Source of the DNA: Micromonospora sp. MW-13
GTDB taxonomy: Bacteria > Actinomycetota > Actinomycetes > Mycobacteriales > Micromonosporaceae
Assembly: GCF_003434305.1 (NCBI RefSeq)
Contig: NZ_QKKX01000017.1
Location: 62,001-126,000 of the forward strand
Length of the DNA stretch: 64,000 nt
Direction of reading: 5' to 3'
Translations under genes and position numbers: made by a program
The notes under the pieces: model-generated
What the model saw: the letters and a program-made list of their open reading frames with translations, nothing else
Databases searched by the model: none
What the model was told of the DNA's origin: nothing
In this document: positions 22,864 through 31,327 of the stretch, piece after piece
Layout of the letters: the number at the start of each line of letters is the position of its first letter
How positions within the stretch are numbered: position 1 is the stretch's first letter

Positions 22864-23510
22864 CCACCACGGCCTCCCGGCGCGCCGGGGCGGGGGCCGT
22901 CCGGGTCCCACCGGCGGACCCCGCCCCGGCCGCGCCGCCGTCCCCCGGGGCCGAGCCGGCCCGGAGCGCCCCCTCCGGCGGCTCAGGGCCGACCCGCTCC
23001 GCCCCGGCCGGCCGCCCCGAGCCGGCGCGGGCGGCCCCGGTCAGTGGCCCCGAGCTGCGGGAGTTCATGCGCAACTGGGCCACCGGCGTGGCGGTGGTCA
23101 CCAGCCGGCTGGCCGGGCGGCCGGTCGGCTGCACGGTGAACGCGTTCACCTCGGTCTCGCTGCGCCCGCCGCTGCTGCTCGTCTCGCTGGCCCGTACGAG
23201 CCGCACGTTGACCGCGATCACCGCCGAGGGAGGCTTCGCGGTGAACCTGCTGGACCGCCGGCAGCGGGACCTGGCCGACCGTTTCGCGACCGCCACCGGG
23301 GACCGCTTCGCCGGGGTGGCGCACCGCACGGTCGACGGGCTGCCCCTGCTCGACGGGGCCATGGCGGTGGCGGTGTGCGCGGTGACCCAGCTCATCGGCG
23401 CCGCCGACCACATGCTGGTGCTCGGCTCCCCGTACTGGTGCGAGGCCGGGGACGACGCGGACCCGGCCCTCTTCCTCGGTGGCCGCTACCGGACGGTCAG
23501 TCCGGCGTGA
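22860..23510 (+). CDS. Flavin reductase family protein of the RiPP-like locus
   Basis: 216 residues. The first ~65 are Pro/Ala-rich and disordered; then the flavin reductase-like FMN-binding barrel: LREFMRNWATGVAVVTSR, GCTVNAFTSVSLRPPLLLVSLAR, GGFAVNLLDRRQRDLADRFA and the terminal DPALFLGGRYRTV. Such enzymes reduce FMN or FAD with NAD(P)H and feed partner flavoenzymes, here plausibly the HFCD flavoprotein or an enzyme elsewhere. ATGA overlap with the TPR gene shows co-translation. Its 3' end overlaps the convergent LAL gene by 14 bases. Confidence 0.85.
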   Translation: MTTTASRRAGAGAVRVPPADPAPAAPPSPGAEPARSAPSGGSGPTRSAPAGRPEPARAAPVSGPELREFMRNWATGVAVVTSRLAGRPVGCTVNAFTSVSLRPPLLLVSLARTSRTLTAITAEGGFAVNLLDRRQRDLADRFATATGDRFAGVAHRTVDGLPLLDGAMAVAVCAVTQLIGAADHMLVLGSPYWCEAGDDADPALFLGGRYRTVSPA

Positions 23511-26418
23511 CCTCGTCCCGGACCCGGGCGGCGTAACGGCTGAGCGCCGCCCGGTTCGCCTGCTCGGTCTTGGCGATCAGGCTCGCCACGTGCTTCTCGA
23601 CGGTACGCGGCGAGATGAACAGCTCGCTGGCGATGCTGCGGTTGTCGGACCAGTCCGCCATGAGTTGGAGCACCTCGTACTCCCGCTCGGTGACCCCGAT
23701 CATCCGCAGCGGCTGCGGCACCCGGCTCGTGGTGCGGCGGTACGGCACCACCACGCCGAGGCGGCGCAGGTGGGCCCGGCAGGCGCGGGCCGGGGCCGGC
23801 AGCCCCGCCCGACAGAAGTACTCCTCGGCGCCGCGCAGCCAGTCGACCGGGTCCCCCCACCGGTCCGCGTGGGCCGCCGGCGCGACGAGTCGCAGGCCGA
23901 GGTGGACCGCCACCGGGTGGGCCTGGGCCCGCCGCACCGCCGTCACCGTCGCCCCGGCCGCCTCCCGCTCGCCCTGCCGGCCGAGCAGCACCGCCTTCGC
24001 CAGCAGCACGAACTGCCGGTTCCAGTGCAGCCGCCCGGCCGGCGCCGCCCCGACCTCGCAGCACCGGCGCCAGTCGGCGTCGCCGTCCAGCACCCCGAGC
24101 AGCAGGCCGAGTCCCTGGTGGCCGGTGAGCGGGTAGGGCGCCGGTCGCTCGGCGTCGTACGCCGCCGCCCGGTCCAGCTCTCGGCGGGCCCGCCCCGGGT
24201 CCTCCTCCAGCAGGGCGCACACCGCGGCGGCCATGCCGTGGGCGAGGGCGGCGAACGGCTGGCACTCTCCGTCGTCCGCGAGGCCGGCCAGTACCGCGTC
24301 CAGCTCGTGCCGCCGCCCCCGGTGTCCGGCGCACACGGCGCGGACCAGCGCCAGCAGCGGCGCGCTGTCGCCCAGCCCGAGCCGGTGCGCCTCGGCCGCG
24401 CTCTCCTGGACGAGCCGCTCGGCCTCGGTGTACTCGGCCCGCAGCGCGTGGTCCCAGGCGAGCCGGACGTCGACCGCGTGCCGCACGGCCGAGGCGCCCG
24501 TCCGTCGGGCCCGCTCGGTGGCGCGCAGCAGCGCGTCGGTGTCCCCGGTGAGCAGCCACCGCTGCTCGGCGAGCAGCACCGCGGCCCGGTTGCGCCACAG
24601 CGGCAGGTGGTGCCGCTCGGCGAGCCGGTTCATCCGGGCGAAGCAGGACTGGGCCTCGTCCGCGCCCTGCCGGCGGGCCAGCACCCCGCGCACCTGCCAG
24701 CCGAGGCAGGCGACGCCCGGCAGCCCGGCGCGCTCGGCCTTCTGCACGGCGTGCGCGGCGAGCCGGGCGGCCCGCTCCGGCGCGTCCGGGCCGAGGTGGG
24801 CGGCGGCGACGGCGTCGACGGCCGCGGTCTGCCGCTCGTGGGCGCCGGGGCCGAGCACCGTACGGGCGGCGTCGAGCTGCGTGGCGGCGTCGGCGCGGCG
24901 GCCGGCGAGGAGAGCGAGCCGGGCGAACAGGACGTGCACCGCCGCCAGCCGCTCGGGCGGGACGGCCGGATGGCAGAGGTCGTCGAGGTTGTCGAGCAGC
25001 CGTAACCCGCGCCGGGCCTCGCCGCTCTCCACCAGTGCGCAGAGCAGCTCGTGCAGCACGTCGGCGCGGAGCGGGCTGTCGGCCGACGCCTGCGCCAGCC
25101 GCCACGCCTGGTCGAGGGTCTCGGTCGCCGCCCGGAGCCGCCCGGCGTTGAGGTCCCGGCGCCCGGCCAGGGCGAGCAGCCGTACGGCGCCCCGCACGTC
25201 ACCGGCGAGCTGGGTGAGCCGGGCGGTGAACCGGCACCACTCCCCGGGCAGGCCCGGGTGCAGCTCGTTCACCGCGTCGACCGACTGGTAGGCGAGCGCG
25301 GCCTGGTCGGTGGGGGTGAGCTGGCCGAGCAGCGCGACGGCTGTCGTCATGGTGCGGAAGGCGTACCAGTCGTGGTCGTGCCCCTCGGCGGCGAGCAGGC
25401 CGGCGGCGACGGCGGCGCGCAGGTGCCCGAGCAGGTCGTCCTGTTCCATCCGCAGCGCCCGGCCGAGCACGGAGATCGGGAACCGCTCGCCGATCACGGC
25501 CGCGGCGGTGAGCAGGTGCCGGCCGGCGGGACCGAGCCGGTCGGCCTGGTCGGTGACACTGTGCCGCACGGTCGGCGGAATCTCGGTGTGCACCTCGTCG
25601 ACCAGGCGGCACCCGCCGGACTCCACCACCAGCGTGCCGCTGTCGCGCATGGCGCGCAGCAGCTCCGTGGCCAGGAAGGGGTTGCCGGCGCTGTCGCGGC
25701 AGAGCCGGTCCAGGACCGGCTCCGGTATCCGCTCCGGTTCCAGGCCCAGCCGGGACGCCGCCAGCAGGTGCACGGCCCGGCGGCCCAGTGGCTCCAGCCG
25801 CAGGATGGTGCCGCTGCACCGCCGGCCTAGCGCCTGCGCCAGGTCCCACGCCGGCCCAAGCTCGGGCCGGAGGGTGGCCAGCAGCAGGGTGCCCTGGTCG
25901 GCGATGTTGTCGGCCAGGTACTCGACCACCGCCAGCGTCGCCGGGTCGGTGTCGTGCAGGTCCTCCAGCGCGAGCAGGCAGCCCCGGCCGGTGCCGGTTA
26001 CCGAGAGCAGCCGCAGCACCGCCTCGGCGAGCAGCACGGGGGGCGGCGCGGTCGCCGCGGTCTCCGCCGACCGGTACTCCGGGATGAGATCGCCGAGGGC
26101 GGACCGGTAGGGCCGCAGGCTGGCGTGCTCCAGGATCGGTTCGGTGCGGAACAGCAGGGCCAGCGCCTCGGTCAGGGGGCGCAGGGCCACCGCCCGGAAG
26201 GTCGAGCCCGCCCGGCCGAGCAGCACGCCCATCCCGGACCGCCGGCCCTGGTGGGTCGCCTCCAACGTCAACCGGGACTTGCCCATGCCGTCGCCGCCGA
26301 CCAGGAAGATCGTGCCGCCGCAGCCCCGCCGGGCCTGGGCCAGCGCCTCGTGCAGGAGGGCGCGTTCCCGGTCCCGGCCGACCAGGGTGGGCAGTTCCGG
26401 ATGCTCTCCTGCTGGCAT
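23497..26418 (-). CDS. Large LuxR-family (LAL) transcriptional regulator
   Basis: 973 residues. N-terminal ATPase: VGRDRERALLHEAL, Walker A GGDGMGKS (41-48), LLALEDLHDTDPAT as Walker B; long helical middle; C-terminal LuxR-type HTH: VTEREYEVLQLMADWSDNRSIASELFISPRTVEKHVASLIAKT (about 905-950). LAL proteins are pathway-specific regulators of natural product clusters. Here it is convergent with the RiPP-like operon and probably acts on the twin palindromes at 19161-19222. ATG 26418 is preceded by GGACAGG and directly abuts the ATPase domain; a start at 26535 would add 39 residues of no recognised type. Confidence 0.85.
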   Translation of the reverse strand: MPAGEHPELPTLVGRDRERALLHEALAQARRGCGGTIFLVGGDGMGKSRLTLEATHQGRRSGMGVLLGRAGSTFRAVALRPLTEALALLFRTEPILEHASLRPYRSALGDLIPEYRSAETAATAPPPVLLAEAVLRLLSVTGTGRGCLLALEDLHDTDPATLAVVEYLADNIADQGTLLLATLRPELGPAWDLAQALGRRCSGTILRLEPLGRRAVHLLAASRLGLEPERIPEPVLDRLCRDSAGNPFLATELLRAMRDSGTLVVESGGCRLVDEVHTEIPPTVRHSVTDQADRLGPAGRHLLTAAAVIGERFPISVLGRALRMEQDDLLGHLRAAVAAGLLAAEGHDHDWYAFRTMTTAVALLGQLTPTDQAALAYQSVDAVNELHPGLPGEWCRFTARLTQLAGDVRGAVRLLALAGRRDLNAGRLRAATETLDQAWRLAQASADSPLRADVLHELLCALVESGEARRGLRLLDNLDDLCHPAVPPERLAAVHVLFARLALLAGRRADAATQLDAARTVLGPGAHERQTAAVDAVAAAHLGPDAPERAARLAAHAVQKAERAGLPGVACLGWQVRGVLARRQGADEAQSCFARMNRLAERHHLPLWRNRAAVLLAEQRWLLTGDTDALLRATERARRTGASAVRHAVDVRLAWDHALRAEYTEAERLVQESAAEAHRLGLGDSAPLLALVRAVCAGHRGRRHELDAVLAGLADDGECQPFAALAHGMAAAVCALLEEDPGRARRELDRAAAYDAERPAPYPLTGHQGLGLLLGVLDGDADWRRCCEVGAAPAGRLHWNRQFVLLAKAVLLGRQGEREAAGATVTAVRRAQAHPVAVHLGLRLVAPAAHADRWGDPVDWLRGAEEYFCRAGLPAPARACRAHLRRLGVVVPYRRTTSRVPQPLRMIGVTEREYEVLQLMADWSDNRSIASELFISPRTVEKHVASLIAKTEQANRAALSRYAARVRDEVTPD

Positions 26419-26648
26419 GTGCACCTGTCCCTCCGTCCAACGTCGAAGAGCGTGGCGCCCCGGCCCCGAAGCGCTGCGGACCGGCTCGGCCACGGGCGCC
26501 ACGAGGCTTCGGACGGAGCGTTCCTGAGTCGTCACCCTATGAAGGAATTAACAAGATTTACAGACCCGTCCGGAGGAGTCCGCACCCGTCCTGGCTGTCG
26601 ACTCCGCGACATGCGCCCCCGGGCGCGGGCGGGCGGTACGGTGACCGC

Positions 26649-27248
26649 GTGGCGGGCTGGGCGGCGGTCGTGTTGGCGGGTGGATCGGCGCGCCGGATGG
26701 GTGGCGTGGACAAGCCAGCCCGGCTGGTCGGCGGCCGGCCGATGCGCGACCGGGTGCTGGCCGCCGTGGCCGACGCCGACGTCCGGGTCCTGGTCGGCCC
26801 GGCCGGCCCGGTGCCGCCGGGGGTCCGGCTGACCCGGGAGAGCCCGCCGGGCGGTGGTCCGGTCGCCGCCACGGCCGCGGGCCTGTCCCTGCTGCCCGCC
26901 GGTACGCCGACCGTCGCCCTGCTCGCCGCCGATCTGCCGCTGCTCACCCGGGCGGCGGTGCGGGTGCTGCGCGACCAGCTCGCCGACCCGACGGTGGACG
27001 GCGCTTGCCTCGCCGACCCCGACGGCCGGCGGCAGCCGCTGTGCGGGGTGTGGCGGGTCGCGCCGCTGCGGGCCGCCCTCGACCGGCTCGCCGCCGCCCG
27101 GGGCGGGACGCTCGACGGCGCGGCCGTGCGGGCGCTGCTCGCCGGCCTGGTCGTGCGCGACCTGCCCTGGTCGGGGACGGGCCCGCCGCCCTGGTTCGAC
27201 TGCGACACTGACGAGGACGTACGCCGGGCGGAGGAGTGGACGCGATGA
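26649..27248 (+). CDS. mobA: Molybdenum cofactor guanylyltransferase MobA
   Basis: 199 residues. NTP-transferase signature VVLAGGSARRMGGVDKP (7-23), ESPPGGGPVAATAAGL, LLAADLPLLT (metal-binding Asp) and QPLCGVW. MobA adds GMP to molybdopterin to give the bis-MGD cofactor used by formate dehydrogenase and nitrate reductase families, matching the presence of fdhD and moaA/moaD in the same window. GTG 26649 is chosen because the nucleotide-binding loop begins eight residues later. The DUF6457 gene overlaps its stop codon (ATGA). Confidence 0.9.
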   Translation: MAGWAAVVLAGGSARRMGGVDKPARLVGGRPMRDRVLAAVADADVRVLVGPAGPVPPGVRLTRESPPGGGPVAATAAGLSLLPAGTPTVALLAADLPLLTRAAVRVLRDQLADPTVDGACLADPDGRRQPLCGVWRVAPLRAALDRLAAARGGTLDGAAVRALLAGLVVRDLPWSGTGPPPWFDCDTDEDVRRAEEWTR

Positions 27249-27499
27249 CGGTGCTGGACGACTGGGTCACGGCGGCCTGCGCGGAGCTGGGCCTCGATCC
27301 GGACCAGGTGCCCGTGCCGGTCGTGCTCGACCTGGCGAAGGACGTCGCCCACCAGGTGCTGCGCCCGGGCGCGCCGGTCAGCGCGTACCTGCTCGGCCTG
27401 GCCGTGGGGCGCGGGGCCGACCCGGCCGCGACGGCCGGCCGGCTGAGCGCGCTCGCCGGCACCTGGCCGGTGGAGCTGGGCGACCAGCCTCCCGCCTGA
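27245..27499 (+). CDS. DUF6457 domain-containing protein
   Basis: 84 residues, a single helical domain (LDDWVTAACAELGLDP, VVLDLAKDVAHQVLRPGAPVSAYLLGLAVG). This actinobacterial family is found next to or fused with mobA, which suggests a helper role in molybdenum cofactor maturation; nothing more is known to me. ATG 27245 lies within the ATGA overlap with mobA, which fixes the start. Confidence 0.85.
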   Translation: MTVLDDWVTAACAELGLDPDQVPVPVVLDLAKDVAHQVLRPGAPVSAYLLGLAVGRGADPAATAGRLSALAGTWPVELGDQPPA

Positions 27500-27637
27500 G
27501 CCTTCCCGGCCCGCTCCCCGCCCACCATCGGGCGTGGCCGCTGTCCGGCGTCGGCCACGGCCGGTGTCCGATCCTGGTCGGCCTGATTCGCCCCCGGCCC
27601 GTCCTGGGTAGGGTGACCGTGACGGACGGAGGCGATC

Positions 27638-28735
27638 ATGACGGTAGGCCACCCCTCGGCCGGAGAACCGCCCGGCGGCACGCCCGAGCAGCACGAGTCG
27701 ATCCTGCTCGACGAGCCGACCACGGCTGACCTGCGGGCGAAGGTGACCGAGGCATGGCGTGAGTTCGCCCGGGCCCTGGCCGAACGGCTGCGCGAGCTGC
27801 CCGTCGGGACGCACGTCGAGCTGACCCTCGACCCCACCGCCTCCGGCACCGGGGACGCCGTCTACTCGATCAGCGCGGACCTCACCGCCGAGGGCCGGCT
27901 CTCGGCGCGGGCCGTCGGCAACGCGACCCTCCCACAGGGCTACCGGCTGGACCGGTCCGCCGTCGCCGACATGGTCGCGCTCGGCTGGTCCCCACCCGGG
28001 GTGGTCCCGGGCTCCGGCGAGCACTTCGGCCTGGAGGGCGACACCGCGGAGGCGACCCGGCTTGCCGCGCTGCTCTCCCGTACCCTGCGGGACGTCTACG
28101 GCGCGCCGCACCCGGCGTTCCTGGTCTACCTGGTGCACGACGCCGGGGGCGAGCCCGTGCCGGTGGACCCGCTGGGCACCGCGCGTAGCGAGTTCGGCCC
28201 GGACCAGGACGTCGAGGCCGACCTGGACGAGGCGTTGGCCGCCGCCAGCGCCCAGGCGGCCGAGGGTGACGTGCTGGACCTGGCGGAGCGGGTCCGCACC
28301 GTCGTCTCCACCATGCTCAAGTCCAACTCCGACCAGTTGCAGGTCGACTCGGACGGGGACATCAACATCCGGGCCGGTTCGGCGATGGTCTTCGTCCGGG
28401 TCCGCGACAACCCGCCCCTGGTCGACGTCTTCTCGCCGGTGCTCACCGAGGTCGAGCCGACCGAGCGGCTCTACGTGAAGCTCTCCGAGCTGACCAACCG
28501 GATGCCGATCGGGCGGCTCTACTGCGCCGACGACACGGTGTGGGCGTCCATCCCGGTCTTCGGCCGCAACTTCCAGGCCACCCACCTGATGCTCGCCGTG
28601 CAGGTGATGACCGGTCTCGCCGACGAACTGGACGACCGGCTGCACGGCGAGTTCGGCGGGAAGCGCTTCTTCGGCGAGGGCGACAAGCCCGGCCGGCGGG
28701 AGCAGGACGAGCACCGCACCGGCATGTACCTCTGA
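27638..28735 (+). CDS. YbjN/CesT-like (type III chaperone fold) protein
   Basis: 365 residues. The C-terminal half (VRTVVSTMLKSNSDQLQVDSDGDINIRAGSAMVFVRVRDNPPLVDVFSPVL, LYVKLSELTNRMPIGRLYCADDTVWASIPVFGRNFQATHLMLAVQVMTGLADELDD) fits the YbjN/CesT-like tyrosine-phosphatase-chaperone-fold family common in actinobacteria. The N-terminal half appears to be a separate alpha/beta domain. Function unknown; peptide binding is an inference from the fold. GGAGG precedes ATG 27638, and a TAGGGT -10-like box (27608-27613) is upstream. It ends in a hairpin terminator. Confidence 0.7.
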   Translation: MTVGHPSAGEPPGGTPEQHESILLDEPTTADLRAKVTEAWREFARALAERLRELPVGTHVELTLDPTASGTGDAVYSISADLTAEGRLSARAVGNATLPQGYRLDRSAVADMVALGWSPPGVVPGSGEHFGLEGDTAEATRLAALLSRTLRDVYGAPHPAFLVYLVHDAGGEPVPVDPLGTARSEFGPDQDVEADLDEALAAASAQAAEGDVLDLAERVRTVVSTMLKSNSDQLQVDSDGDINIRAGSAMVFVRVRDNPPLVDVFSPVLTEVEPTERLYVKLSELTNRMPIGRLYCADDTVWASIPVFGRNFQATHLMLAVQVMTGLADELDDRLHGEFGGKRFFGEGDKPGRREQDEHRTGMYL

Positions 28736-28774
28736 CGGCGGGTGGGTCGCCGCAACCGGGGATGAGGTCAGGGG

Positions 28775-28807
28775 CGGGTGGGACCCGGGCGGCCCGGGTC
28801 CCACCCG
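28775..28807. terminator. Bidirectional terminator, 15-bp perfect stem
   Basis: Arms 28775-28789 and 28793-28807 are perfectly complementary with a three-base loop. It lies between the convergent YbjN-like and beta-propeller genes and can serve both. Confidence 0.75.
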
Positions 28808-28823
28808 TCGGCGGGGAGGCGGC

Positions 28824-30725
28824 TCAGGTCGCCGGCAGCCAGGCCAGTGCGGTGCCGCCGGACGGTTCGCTGGCCCGCAGGCCGGCGTGGGAGACGGTCC
28901 AGAGGGTGCTGCCGACCAGCACCGACCGGGCGACCGGGGCGCGGCCCGGGTGGGCGATCGCGCCGGCCCGCGTGACGGTCCCGTCGGTGACCCGCAGCAG
29001 CAGTACGGAGCCGTCGTGGACGGGGAGCGCCACCAGGCCGGTCCGGGGGTCGTAGAGGAAGGCGTGCGGGTCGAACTCCGCCGCCGCGCCGGCCCTCGGC
29101 AGGTGGTACTGGGCCAGCCGGGTGGGCCGGGCCGGGTCGGCCACGTCGAACAGGGAGACCTGGAGGCCCTGCACCCGTCCGTTGGTGTCGGCCTCCTGCC
29201 CCACTCCGATCAGCCGCCCCTCGCCGGCCGGGTGCAGGTACGCCGAGTACCCGGTGATCTTCAGCTCGCCGGTGACCCGGGGGGCCGCCGGGTCGGTCAG
29301 GTCGAGCGAGTAGAGCGGGTCGGTGCGTCGGAAGGTCACCACGTACCCGGTGGGGCCGAGGTAGCGAACCGAGTGGATCCGCTCGCCCCGGCCGAGCCCG
29401 CTGACCGCCCCGATGCGGGTCAGGGCGCCGTCCCGGCGGGTCAGCACGTACACGGCGGACTCGGTCGCCGGCCGCGCCCCGCGCTCGTCGCCGCTGGTGG
29501 TGGCCACCCGCAGGTGGCCCTGCCACTCCGACAGGGCGTACTGGTTGATCAGCGTGCCCGGCACCGCGCCGCTGGCCAGGTAGCGGGGCCGGCCCGGGGC
29601 GCCGGTGTCGAACTGGTGGATCACGGTGGTCGGGTCGCCGGACCCGAGCCAGCCCCGCGGCCGGAGTTGGCCCGGCCGCTGCCGCTGTCCGGCGAGGTAG
29701 AGGCTGCCGGCGGTGCCGTAGACGGTGTCCGCGTCGCCGGCCACGCTCACCGGGTCCCCGTCCCCGAGCCGGCCTGCGGCCAGGTCGAAGCTCAGCACGG
29801 TGAGCACGACGGTGCCGGTGCTGTCGGCCGTCGCGCTCAGCCGGTCGCAGCCGACCTGGCCGTCGCCGCTTCGGCCACCCTCGGTCCAGTCGTACGTCGG
29901 TAGCCAGGCGTCCAGGCCGGCGCGGGCGATGACCGCCCGGTTCGCCGCCAGCCGCTGCGCGTCGGTGGCGTCCTCGCCGAGGACGGGGAAGCCCAGCCGG
30001 GGCTGCGAGCGGACCACCACCCGGGCCGTCGGGCCGGTGAGCCGAGCGTCGAGCAGGCTCCCGTCGACCCGGTACGTCCCGGTCAGCGTGGGCCGCCCGG
30101 CCAGGTCCACCAGGAGCAGCCGGGGCCCGGCCGGCACGTCGGCCGGAGGCGCGGTGGCCGGGCGCCGGACACCCGGCAGGCCGGGGGTCGGGCGGACCGC
30201 CGCCGACCGCGCGAGGACCAGCGCCCGGTCCCCGTGCAGCAGCAGGCTGTCCGGCGACCAGCCGAACCGGCCGCCGCCGGTCAGGTCGAGCTGCCCGGTG
30301 GCCCGCCGGGTCGCCGGGTCCACCACCCGCAGCACGCCCCCGGTGACCGTGACGATCCGCCGGCCGTCGGTCTTCACCAGGTCCGGCTCGTCGGCGCCCG
30401 GCTCGTGGTTGTTGGTGCCGGAGTGTTCCGCCGCCGCGCCGGCCGCCCGCGCGCCGTCCGCCGTCTTGGGCACCATCGCCGGCTCGGCGAGCCCGCCCGG
30501 CGCCATGCCGCTGCGCCAGCCGGGCTGGAAGCCCCACGGCCCGACCGAGGCGGAGGCCGCGGCGCGCAGGCGGGTCAGCGCCTCGGCGCAGGTGTCGAAG
30601 GAGACCAGCCGGAGCGGGCCCGGCGACGGTTCCGGTTCGCGGTGTGGGAGGGCGGCGGCGCTCCCGGCCAGCAGGGCCAGCGCGACCAGCGTGCCGGCCG
30701 CGGCGGTGAGGTGTCCCCGAGTCAT
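28824..30725 (-). CDS. Secreted beta-propeller domain protein
   Basis: 633 residues. N-terminal signal peptide: MTRGHLTAAAGTLVALALLAGSAAALPH (1-28), cleavage likely after Ala-Leu-Pro or Ser-Ala-Ala. The body matches the Pfam beta-propeller family of secreted archaeal and actinobacterial proteins: EPDLVKTDGRRIVTVTGG, LLLVDLAGRPTLTGTYRVDG, YLGPTGYVVTFRRTDPLYSLDLTDPAAPRVTGELKI and LRVTDG near the end. Extracellular function unknown. ATG 30725 is preferred because it directly begins the signal peptide; an upstream GTG at 30785 would give a cytoplasmic tail. Confidence 0.85.
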   Translation of the reverse strand: MTRGHLTAAAGTLVALALLAGSAAALPHREPEPSPGPLRLVSFDTCAEALTRLRAAASASVGPWGFQPGWRSGMAPGGLAEPAMVPKTADGARAAGAAAEHSGTNNHEPGADEPDLVKTDGRRIVTVTGGVLRVVDPATRRATGQLDLTGGGRFGWSPDSLLLHGDRALVLARSAAVRPTPGLPGVRRPATAPPADVPAGPRLLLVDLAGRPTLTGTYRVDGSLLDARLTGPTARVVVRSQPRLGFPVLGEDATDAQRLAANRAVIARAGLDAWLPTYDWTEGGRSGDGQVGCDRLSATADSTGTVVLTVLSFDLAAGRLGDGDPVSVAGDADTVYGTAGSLYLAGQRQRPGQLRPRGWLGSGDPTTVIHQFDTGAPGRPRYLASGAVPGTLINQYALSEWQGHLRVATTSGDERGARPATESAVYVLTRRDGALTRIGAVSGLGRGERIHSVRYLGPTGYVVTFRRTDPLYSLDLTDPAAPRVTGELKITGYSAYLHPAGEGRLIGVGQEADTNGRVQGLQVSLFDVADPARPTRLAQYHLPRAGAAAEFDPHAFLYDPRTGLVALPVHDGSVLLLRVTDGTVTRAGAIAHPGRAPVARSVLVGSTLWTVSHAGLRASEPSGGTALAWLPAT

Positions 30726-30803
30726 GCCCGCTTCGACGCCGCATGTCCGGCTCCGGTTCCCGGCCCCGTCGTGGGTTGGAGCCACCCTGAAGGCCCCGAG
30801 CCG

Positions 30804-31259
30804 CTACGCGGAGGGCCCGACGCCGGGGGACTCGACCAGGCGGGACAGCACGATGGTGCTCCGGGTCGAGGTGACGAAGGACTCGGCGCGCAGCCGCTCC
30901 AGGGCCTCCTCCAGGTGGCCGATGTCCGCGGCGCGCAGGTGCACCAGCGCGTCCGCCTCCCCGGAGACGGTGTACGCGCCGACCACCTCGGGGTGTCGGC
31001 GGACGGCCACGCCGATCTGGGCGGGGGTGGTCCGCCCGGCGCAGAACAGCTCGACGAACGCCTCCGTCGTCCAGCCGACGGCGGCCGGGTCGACGACGGC
31101 CGTGAACCCTCTGATCACCCCGGCGGCCCGCATCCGGTCGACCCGGCGCTTGACGGCGGGGGCGGATAGTGACACCCGGGTGCCGATGTCGGCGTACGAC
31201 GCGCGGGCGTCTGCCACCAGTAACGCAATGATTCGCTGGTCCACGGCGTCTATCTGCAA
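30804..31259 (-). CDS. Lrp/AsnC family transcriptional regulator
   Basis: About 151 residues. N-terminal winged HTH: IDAVDQRIIALLVADARASYADIGTRVSLSAPAVKRRVDRM; C-terminal RAM/ACT-like ligand domain with GAYTVSGEADALVHLRAADI. Feast/famine regulators sense amino acids. It is divergent from a dimethylargininase gene with about 70 bases between, so it probably controls that gene and itself. TTG 31259 has AAGGCGG upstream and starts right before the HTH; TTG 31280 is an in-frame alternative. Confidence 0.85.
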   Translation of the reverse strand: MQIDAVDQRIIALLVADARASYADIGTRVSLSAPAVKRRVDRMRAAGVIRGFTAVVDPAAVGWTTEAFVELFCAGRTTPAQIGVAVRRHPEVVGAYTVSGEADALVHLRAADIGHLEEALERLRAESFVTSTRSTIVLSRLVESPGVGPSA

Positions 31260-31313
31260 CGTTCCGCCTTCGGGAAGCAATGGTTGTGGCTGTTACCAAA
31301 GTTGTACGGTACC

Positions 31314-31319
31314 TACTCT
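31314..31319 (+). promoter_or_regulatory. -10 box TACTCT of the dimethylargininase gene
   Basis: TACTCT ends nine bases before GTG 31328, so the transcript is predicted to be leaderless or nearly so. Directly upstream (31283-31310) GTTGT occurs twice in the same orientation, a possible Lrp contact. Confidence 0.4.
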
Positions 31320-31327
31320 TGGTCACC

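Noticed and set aside
20239..22911. Long antisense frame opposite the TPR gene
   Set aside because: No recognisable domain and it is the mirror of a well-supported TPR coding frame.
18539..26418. Known RiPP classes (lanthipeptide, linaridin, lasso, daptide) for the locus
   Set aside because: No LanB/LanC/LanM, CypH/CypL-type, lasso cyclase, or daptide aminotransferase/methyltransferase genes are seen; the shared flavoprotein or protease alone does not define a class.
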